Shown piece by piece: positions 8,663 to 14,802 of a stretch of 64,000 nucleotides of DNA. Position numbers and translations under genes: made by a program. The notes beneath the pieces are model-generated. The model did no database searches. It saw only the letters and a list, made by a program, of their open reading frames with translations, and was not told the origin of the DNA. Source of the DNA: a bacterium (GTDB taxonomy: Bacteria > Actinomycetota > Acidimicrobiia > Acidimicrobiales > Bin134); assembly GCA_026708015.1 (NCBI GenBank), contig JAPOVT010000037.1, forward strand, positions 1 to 64,000, given 5' to 3'. The number at the start of each line of letters is the position of its first letter. The first letter of the stretch is position 1.

Positions 8663-9526
8663 TTAGTCGCGGTCGAGGCCGTTGGCGGCGGCAGAGATCC
8701 GCCCGTACTGGTACGGGCCCCACTGGGTGGTGTCGAAGGCTGGCTCGGGGTTGTCGCCCAGTATGGTGACCCGGCTGATGGCCCGGTTGCCGTCAAAGTC
8801 GTTCACCGCGAAGTGCTGGGTGGCCCGGTTATCCCAAATGCCGATGGTTCCCTCACTCCAGCTGTAGCGGCAGGTGAAGTCGGTCTTGCAGGCGTGGGCG
8901 GTGAGCAGGTCTAGCAGCGACTCGGACTCGTCCCGGCTGAGCTGAGGGATGCGCCGAGTGAACTGCTTGTTCACGTACAGCGACGGGCGGCCAGTGCGGG
9001 GGTGGCGGCGCACAATCGGGTGCTCGGCCTTGTGGTCGGGTTGGCCGTAGTTGGCCGCGGTGTGGATGGCGGTGAGCCCGTTGATCATCTGCTTCATGGG
9101 CTCGGCCAGGGTCTCGTAGGCCTTGTACATGTTCGACCACATGGTGTCGCCGCCAGCGGGGGGCATCACCATGGCGTTGAGCACCGAGCAGATGGGCGGG
9201 GACTGCTCGAAGGTGCAGTCGGTGTGCCACACGTCGGCCACATAGCCCGACTCGCCCTTGAGCACCACGATCTCGGGATGGTCTTCGTCCAGCTTGGGGA
9301 TGTAGGGGTGGATCTCCGGCTCGCCAAAGCAAATGGCAAAAGCCCGGTGCTCATCCGGAGTCAAGTGCTGGTCGGGGAAGAACAGCACCAAGTGCTCATC
9401 CAGCAGCTCTTGGATGAGAGCGAACTCCTCGTCGGACACTGAAGCCAGCGACAGGCCGCGAACTTCAGCACCCAGCGCGCCCGCTACTCGGCGAACATCC
9501 AGATCAACAGCATCGATGACAGCCAT
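8663..9526 (-). CDS. TauD/TfdA family Fe(II)/2-oxoglutarate dioxygenase
   Basis: A 287-residue alpha-ketoglutarate-dependent dioxygenase. The iron-binding HxD is in VWHTDCTFEQSPP, the distal His is in IWDNRATQHFAVNDF, and the 2-oxoglutarate-binding Arg follows in NRAISRVTI. The N-terminal LVLFFPDQHLTPDEHRAFA block is typical of TauD/TfdA enzymes, which oxidise taurine, 2,4-D and similar substrates. No sulfonate transporter lies nearby, so the substrate is not clear. It is the first gene of a minus-strand run that includes a VOC protein, an acyl-CoA ligase and a sulfatase, though 99 bases separate it from the VOC gene. Confidence 0.9.
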   Translation of the reverse strand: MAVIDAVDLDVRRVAGALGAEVRGLSLASVSDEEFALIQELLDEHLVLFFPDQHLTPDEHRAFAICFGEPEIHPYIPKLDEDHPEIVVLKGESGYVADVWHTDCTFEQSPPICSVLNAMVMPPAGGDTMWSNMYKAYETLAEPMKQMINGLTAIHTAANYGQPDHKAEHPIVRRHPRTGRPSLYVNKQFTRRIPQLSRDESESLLDLLTAHACKTDFTCRYSWSEGTIGIWDNRATQHFAVNDFDGNRAISRVTILGDNPEPAFDTTQWGPYQYGRISAAANGLDRD

Positions 9527-9624
9527 GACCGCAGCCTACTTCCCTCGAACCGGTCAAAGTAACGGGGGGACCGCGATCGCGCTGGCGAGTTTCGCTCCGG
9601 CTGGCCGCATGACAAGGTGGGGCC

Positions 9625-10062
9625 ATGTCTGATCGAGATGCATTGGCCGACCTCGCCGCTGACTACGCCCGCTGTGTGGACCGGGGCGATCCCGAGGGCG
9701 TGGCAGCCTGCTTCGCCCCCGACGGGGTACTGCGTCGCGTCGACCTGCCCAGTGGAGGAACGATACTCAGCGAGCGGACTGGCCGAGAGGAGATTGCCCG
9801 GGCGATCTCCCGGATGAGTTACAACGCCACCTTTCACTTCTTAGGCCAGCAGCAGACCGAGATCACCGGCGACGACGCCACCGGCGAGACCTATTGCATC
9901 GCCCACCACCTGACGGTTCCCGACGACGGGACCCCCGCTACCGACTTCATCATGTTCATCCGCTATCACGACCAATTCGTCCGCCTCGACGAGGGCTGGC
10001 GCATTGCGGTCCGGGAACTGCAAATCGACTGGACCGAGAACCGCCTAGCCGAGAGCGTCTAG
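9625..10062 (+). CDS. SnoaL-like / NTF2-fold polyketide-cyclase-type protein
   Basis: A 145-residue protein of the SnoaL/NTF2 superfamily. It opens with DALADLAADYARCVDRGD, a helix pair followed by the VAACFAPDGVLRR strand, and carries central beta-strands (TGETYCIAHHLTV, GWRIAVRELQIDW). The DRGD...F..D arrangement is seen in SnoaL_4-type dehydratases and ring-hydroxylating dioxygenase-like cones. Members isomerise, dehydrate or bind small molecules; function is not assignable from sequence. It is divergent from the TauD gene with 98 bases between them. A second family member is at 17674-18177 and a more distant one at 63484-63978. Confidence 0.8.
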   Translation: MSDRDALADLAADYARCVDRGDPEGVAACFAPDGVLRRVDLPSGGTILSERTGREEIARAISRMSYNATFHFLGQQQTEITGDDATGETYCIAHHLTVPDDGTPATDFIMFIRYHDQFVRLDEGWRIAVRELQIDWTENRLAESV

Positions 10063-10117
10063 AGGTTTTTGCATTGAAACTGGGACCTTGTGGGGAAGAG
10101 GGATCCAGTCTGAGATA

Positions 10118-11173
10118 TCAGTCCGAGCCGGGTAGCGCTGCATCAACGTCGTCAGGCATCTGGAAATCTATTGGTGGAACCGATCCAGTCCGATCTACCC
10201 GCAATTCTTCAGTGCCTACACGAATGCTTACGATGTCCGGCTGAATCAGAAGAGTTATCGAAGGAAGGTCGGCCGGTGTCTGGGCAAGAAGGTCGTCTAA
10301 AGGGCCACGAATGTATTTGTTGACAAAGATACCCATCGTAGACCCAGCTTGAGATTCCAGATGGGCCCAGGCGTCTTCGCCGATGTATACCTGACCGCCG
10401 TGCCTCAAGAAAGCATCGCTGAGTTCCGACAGCTTGGAATTGGCAGTGCCGTCGAATACCACCAACACGGGTGTGTAACCGCTAGCCTCGCAGTCTGGGG
10501 GAAAGGTAAGTTCCTCCTTCCATCGGCCCTGTCCCGAAGCGGCGATAGTGACGCGGATCTTGATTTCGTAGGCTTGATTCTCACGGAGACAATCCACCTG
10601 TCTGCCTCCCCCTTTGCCACCTCTCTTGACGGGGCTTGATTTCGCCGACACTGGAACACCGCCGACTGCACCAGCGATTATTGGTTCGAACAAGTATCCA
10701 GTCTCCTGGGCAGAACGATTGTCAATGTCGTACAACCACTTTCTGACGATGAGAAGTGAGCCAAGCGCCCTTGTACTGAGGTCGCCGTACTGCAAGAGAC
10801 CCCTGGGGCCGACTTGCTCAAGCGATGGAGTGCTCTGGGATTTGACAATGTTCGCAAATTTCAACCGGGCTCGGTGAAGAGTGGCGAGTGAAAGGAAGTA
10901 TGTGTCTGTGTCGACCGGACCCATCTCCAGGAGCGAACAGTATGCGCTCAGCGCAGAAGCCTCGCCAGCGGTGGAAAGGCCGTCAGGGGGAATCTCGTAG
11001 AACTCTTGATCACCAAGCGGATCGACTCCTTCTATCGGCGGTAGTGCTAGGTCGCGAGCTACCAGAGCGACAAGTGCTCGAATGGATCCATCCGTCAATG
11101 CGATCCCTTGATCGCCGGCTCCCTTCGCTCGCACCTTCTCAAAGGCAGTGGACTGTGCCTTACTCAGCTCCAA
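10118..11173 (-). CDS. Type II restriction endonuclease (PD-(D/E)XK type)
   Basis: About 351 residues. Near residues 195-215 the sequence GRQVDCL followed by QAYEIKIRVTIAASGQGRW gives the Asp...Glu-x-Lys core of a restriction nuclease, with an upstream acidic residue in YLFEPII. It directly follows and overlaps the cytosine methyltransferase gene, the normal layout of a type II restriction-modification unit. The frame is open upstream, but residues before TTG 11173 would lie fully inside the methylase frame. TTG 11173 gives a 10-base overlap with the methylase stop, implying coupled translation. The YEIKIRVTIAASGQGRW block makes me think of the ApaLI-like family, but that is from memory and uncertain, so the recognition site is not assigned. 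Confidence 0.78.
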   Translation of the reverse strand: MELSKAQSTAFEKVRAKGAGDQGIALTDGSIRALVALVARDLALPPIEGVDPLGDQEFYEIPPDGLSTAGEASALSAYCSLLEMGPVDTDTYFLSLATLHRARLKFANIVKSQSTPSLEQVGPRGLLQYGDLSTRALGSLLIVRKWLYDIDNRSAQETGYLFEPIIAGAVGGVPVSAKSSPVKRGGKGGGRQVDCLRENQAYEIKIRVTIAASGQGRWKEELTFPPDCEASGYTPVLVVFDGTANSKLSELSDAFLRHGGQVYIGEDAWAHLESQAGSTMGIFVNKYIRGPLDDLLAQTPADLPSITLLIQPDIVSIRVGTEELRVDRTGSVPPIDFQMPDDVDAALPGSD

Positions 11174-12399
11174 AGCGGCACTTCTCCGATCTGATACCGA
11201 GCATTGATGCGTCGGACGACGCTGTGCAAAGCAGGGCTCATCCCAGTGCCGTTCGTGACCTGGAATTCGAGAAGCCGCGCCGAGTCGGCTGTCTCTGTCG
11301 AATGAGAATTCGATCCATCTGCGATCCACCCCCCAAACACTTTCCCAAAGTTCGGCGGGACTGCGTTGCCGATGAGCGTCGCCTGCTCTGATCGACTGCC
11401 AACGAACTCGAAACTGTCGGGAAACCCCTGTAGTCGCGCACACTCTCGCAAGGTGAGGCAGCGATTTTCCAGGGGATGTAGAAATTCTCGGGTCGCAGCG
11501 CTGGTAATGGCCTTGGACGGTTCATCAGCGCGAAGGCGTCGAAGCCCAGCAGGCGCGCCGCCTCGACGCTCAGTTGGCATTCCGTCGGCTACCCGTCGAT
11601 TAGCCCTTCTGGCATAGCTACGGTGCTGAAGGTCTCTTGGAAGATCGCGCATCGTTTGGCCTTGTAGCAGTAGTCGGAAGCGAACAGCATCCGACTCTGA
11701 AATGCCAGGCGCTATGTGGCCCTGAATCGCTTCATCCGAGGCTGAGACGGCCGGGACACCCAGCCCATCAAGCGCATCAGTGACCGTAGGCGCAGGGGGC
11801 AGTGCCGCAGTGCGCTCAATTTCCGCTCCCGGCGCACCGTACGCATGATGCGACGGACCGGGAAAGCCCGGGTCGGCTCCGAGCGATCCGACTGCAATCA
11901 CACGCTTGCGAAGTTGAGGCACCCCGTAATTGGCGACATTCACCTTGCGGAGTCTCACCTGGTAGCCACCGTCAAGCACCCCATCGAGCAGATCGACGAC
12001 AAAATCGCCTTCCGACATTGTGAGAAAGCCCTCGACATTCTCGAACAGGAACCACTTTGGCTGAAGTTCCGCGACCATCCGGGCGAACTCTCCAACAAGC
12101 GTGTTGCGCTGATCCGAGGCCCGTCGCGCACCAGCCGAAGTGAACCCCTGACATGGAGGCCCCCCCGCAACCAGAAGTGGGGTCACACCGTTCGTTCGCG
12201 CCAAGACATCGGATGCCGACAGCTCTCGAATGTCATCGGGAGACACCCTCGCGCCATCGAAATTGTGCTTCAGAGTATCGATAGCAGGAGGCCAATTGTC
12301 ATTTGCAACCAGGGTGTCGAAACCGGCCAACAGCAGGCCGAGCATGAGGCCCCCGGCCCCGGAGAACAGGTCGACGCTCGACAGATGCTTTGGGCCCAT
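11164..12399 (-). CDS. DNA (cytosine-5-)-methyltransferase
   Basis: A 411-residue C5-cytosine methyltransferase. Conserved motifs in order: I (SSVDLFSGAGGLMLG), IV with the catalytic Cys (GGPPCQGFTSAG), VI (FLFENVEGF), VIII (PQLRKRVIAVG), IX (CLTLRECARLQGFPD) and X (LIGNAVPPNFGKV). The target-recognition region lies between VIII and IX. It transfers a methyl group from S-adenosylmethionine to cytosine and protects host DNA from the partner nuclease encoded immediately downstream. The methylase precedes the nuclease and their reading frames overlap by 10 bases, consistent with methylase made first. The start ATG 12399 sits a few residues before motif I, as usual. Confidence 0.93.
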   Translation of the reverse strand: MGPKHLSSVDLFSGAGGLMLGLLLAGFDTLVANDNWPPAIDTLKHNFDGARVSPDDIRELSASDVLARTNGVTPLLVAGGPPCQGFTSAGARRASDQRNTLVGEFARMVAELQPKWFLFENVEGFLTMSEGDFVVDLLDGVLDGGYQVRLRKVNVANYGVPQLRKRVIAVGSLGADPGFPGPSHHAYGAPGAEIERTAALPPAPTVTDALDGLGVPAVSASDEAIQGHIAPGISESDAVRFRLLLQGQTMRDLPRDLQHRSYARRANRRVADGMPTERRGGAPAGLRRLRADEPSKAITSAATREFLHPLENRCLTLRECARLQGFPDSFEFVGSRSEQATLIGNAVPPNFGKVFGGWIADGSNSHSTETADSARLLEFQVTNGTGMSPALHSVVRRINARYQIGEVPLWS

Positions 12400-12748
12400 C
12401 GCTAGACGTTCACCCTGCGCAGAATCACTCCCTCATCATGGCACGAGGGTGTGACCTAATGGCTTGATAGGCCACACCGTTGTGATTCCGAGTGGAGCGA
12501 CGACAAGCTCTGCTGGTGGTCGCGGCGGTGATTCACCCGGGACGTTCGCGTAGGCGTGATAGTGGATTCACGCTGCTGTTGTTTGCTGGTGCCGAACTGC
12601 GAATCTCAGACACCGCTGGAATAGCTCGGGCGTTCCAGTCGATGGCAGGTTTCGGCGTGGCGGTCGAATCAGCCGCCTCCGTCTCGGGGCTGCTCGCAGA
12701 CGGCAACTCACCAGCGGAAACTGTCCGAGGCGCTTGTAAAATACAAGG

Positions 12749-12832
12749 ATGACATTACTTTCAATACTGACGGCTGCTTTCGCGGGTATCGCCGCCCTCA
12801 CCGGTGCCTACCAGGTGTTTCAATGGGGATAG
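12749..12832 (+). CDS. Possible 27-residue hydrophobic peptide
   Basis: ATG 12749 is preceded by AAGG and opens a 27-codon frame reading MTLLSILTAAFAGIAALTGA then YQVFQWG. It has a single strongly hydrophobic, alanine-rich segment such as one membrane helix. It overlaps by ATGA the end of an open but unconvincing 86-codon frame (12492-12752). It could be a small membrane peptide, the surviving start of a decayed gene, or chance. There is no independent support. Confidence 0.2.
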   Translation: MTLLSILTAAFAGIAALTGAYQVFQWG

Positions 12833-12919
12833 CGGTGGCGACTTGGGGCATGGGCACTGGGGGTCTACAGCTCATGGGCTTGGAACGATCAATTTCGCTG
12901 CTATTCCTCAAATCCGCGG

Positions 12920-13345
12920 ATGGACAGGCTGCTGCGGAGAATCCTCAGCACTCGCATGCGGCCCGTCAGATTCCTTTCTCGGCTAGCCCGAAGCGACCTA
13001 AAGCCAAGAGCCATCATCAGTCTGGACCCTTCCCCAGCAGACTGGCTGAACGAGTTCAGCGAACCCGAGGTTAAGGCGTTGGCGCGTGCCCGGCTAGTCA
13101 TGGGCCAGCGAGACACGAAGCTAGAACCGCGGTATCGGAAGCGCACCCACAAGGGAGTCAGCTGCTCGATCTGCGACCATAGGCCGAAAAAGATCAATCA
13201 TCTATTTTGCAGTAGAGAGTGCAGCATGGTGGATGATCCGCACCAGGCACCCCACTTTTGCTACGACCACAGGCACACTGCGCTTGAACCACTCGATCCC
13301 GATCAAGCATCAGAGACCACATCCAACATCTCAATATACGTCTGA
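12920..13345 (+). CDS. Possible small hypothetical protein with Cys/His cluster
   Basis: A 141-codon frame starting at ATG 12920. The N-terminal third is basic. The middle (PADWLNEFSEPEVKALARA) looks like an amphipathic helix. The C-terminal part carries CSICDHRPKKINHLFCSREC followed by HFCYDH, a Cys/His spacing that could bind zinc. I know no family with it. Sitting between a restriction-modification pair and another defence-like operon, it could be a small cargo gene, but codon bias is weak and it may not be expressed. Confidence 0.35.
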   Translation: MDRLLRRILSTRMRPVRFLSRLARSDLKPRAIISLDPSPADWLNEFSEPEVKALARARLVMGQRDTKLEPRYRKRTHKGVSCSICDHRPKKINHLFCSRECSMVDDPHQAPHFCYDHRHTALEPLDPDQASETTSNISIYV

Positions 13346-13618
13346 ACAGGGCCAATGGACCATCCTAAGTGCCCGGTGAGGTGCGGTAACTCAGAATACG
13401 TATGTCTAATGATGACCGGTCATTGCAGCGAAGTTCGTGGACCAGCAGCAACGTCGCGCAGGTAGCTAGGTGCGGCTGCTTCGCCCACCTCGGTCAACGC
13501 GAAACGCCGGTCTTACCAGCTTGTCTGCACGGTGACGAGACCGCGCACTTCCCACACTTGGCGAATTTCGAACAATGCCACGCCACATCGCTGTCTGAGG
13601 GGTTATGTCTGGGGGGAT

Positions 13619-14794
13619 TCAATCGAGAAGGAACCGCACCCGAACGAAACCGCCCTCTCGGTCTTGCTCAATCTCGGGCTCCGTGCCATTGAACTCAAGC
13701 ATCGCTTTGTGCATGATCGGCCATCCCCGGCCGCGTCGCTCCATGAAGCCAAGGGCCAGCATGTAGTTCGCCATGTATTCGTTGCGAGATCGGGCTCGAC
13801 CACCGGCTCGCACGCTTTCTGCGGTCATGTGGTTCGGCAGCGTGCCTGGACTCGTCACCTCGACGCGCCCGGTAAAAACCTCAAACAGGATCTTCGAGCC
13901 AGTGATCGCATAGTCGCGATGCACCACAGCATTCACCAATGCCTCGCGCAAAGCCTCCAATGGCAGCAAGCGCCGGTCGTGGCGCCGAAGTTCGCGGTAG
14001 ACCTCGAATTTCCCCAAACCGGAAAACCATCCCACGGCACGCTCGACCTGCTCGGTGAGGCGACCCTTGGCCTCGGAAGTTTGCAGAATCCCATCGGCCC
14101 GGTCGTTGCCATCGTAGGCAACGCACTCAATGTAGAAGCTCTCCGTCTGCGGATAGTCCTGCGGTGTCTTGCCGAATGCGAGAACACCATAGAGCGTCGG
14201 TTGCAGCTCCCCACCGATCTCTGCAATGGCACCGCGGTTGCGCAAGTCGTCGTCAGCATTGGGCTGCGGGTCGCCAGCGGTGTCGATACCCAGTGAGGCC
14301 AAGTAAGACCGGAACACCTGTACATCAAGATCTGACGCGGTCGCCGCACTGATGGTTCGATCCTCTGTCAGCACGTAGCCGAAGGTGTTATACAGATCTT
14401 GCAATTCGGTCGGCGACGGCTCGACGCTGCTGCGGCCGCGACGTACCCAGACCCGGCCGTCGTAGCGCATAGGCTCGAAGCCGCGCTGACGAGGCACCTC
14501 GATCCAGTGCATCCAACCCTGCGGGTCTTTGTGCCGACCCAGACGAGCACTGACGGGCGAACTGCACCCGGTCTGCAGGAAAGACGTCAGCCGTTCCTGC
14601 ACTTGTTCACTGTCTTCGGCAACGCCGATTATCTTCTGGCCATTGCTGATGCCCAGCACAACCAACCCGCCATCAGTGTTGGCGAAGGCACAAATCGCCT
14701 TGCCGACATTGCCGCGGTCTCGAAAGTGCTGCTTGAACTCGGTGTGCTCGTCTTCGCCAGAGGCAATCCGGTTTAGGACTTCGGTCCACTCCAT
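13619..14794 (-). CDS. AlbA_2/Schlafen-type ATP-binding protein
   Basis: A 391-residue protein with an N-terminal AlbA_2 (Schlafen) domain: EHTEFKQHFRDRGNVGKAIC followed by AFANTDGGLVVLGISNGQKI. The C-terminal half has a GHKL-type ATPase motif, ALREALVNAVVHRDY, and a following RVEVTSPGTLP strand. This architecture is common in bacterial proteins annotated as helix-turn-helix or ATP-binding regulators and occurs in several defence loci; AlbA_2 domains are linked to nucleic-acid binding or cleavage. It is the second gene of a two-gene operon, 8 bases after the PHP-ATPase stop, so the two products probably act together. The C-terminus lacks an obvious winged-helix tail. Confidence 0.85.
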   Translation of the reverse strand: MEWTEVLNRIASGEDEHTEFKQHFRDRGNVGKAICAFANTDGGLVVLGISNGQKIIGVAEDSEQVQERLTSFLQTGCSSPVSARLGRHKDPQGWMHWIEVPRQRGFEPMRYDGRVWVRRGRSSVEPSPTELQDLYNTFGYVLTEDRTISAATASDLDVQVFRSYLASLGIDTAGDPQPNADDDLRNRGAIAEIGGELQPTLYGVLAFGKTPQDYPQTESFYIECVAYDGNDRADGILQTSEAKGRLTEQVERAVGWFSGLGKFEVYRELRRHDRRLLPLEALREALVNAVVHRDYAITGSKILFEVFTGRVEVTSPGTLPNHMTAESVRAGGRARSRNEYMANYMLALGFMERRGRGWPIMHKAMLEFNGTEPEIEQDREGGFVRVRFLLD

Positions 14795-14802
14795 GCCAGC
14801 GC

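Larger units (their letters stand above)
12400..13618. other. 1.2-kb gap with no confident gene
   Basis: Between the methyltransferase and the AlbA-type gene I find no long recognisable coding region. It holds a possible 27-codon frame (12749-12832), a possible 141-codon frame with a Cys cluster (12920-13345, listed separately) and, on the minus strand at 13420-13512, a short stretch reading RRFALTEVGEAAAPSYLRD. That last piece resembles the end of a winged-helix regulator and is interrupted by a stop. Base composition is mixed and slightly lower in GC than the metabolic genes. It may be a graveyard of decayed genes between two acquired modules. Confidence 0.5.

Noticed and set aside
13532..14296. 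A 254-codon frame on the plus strand
   Set aside because: It is antisense to the AlbA_2 protein, whose AlbA and GHKL motifs are unmistakable.
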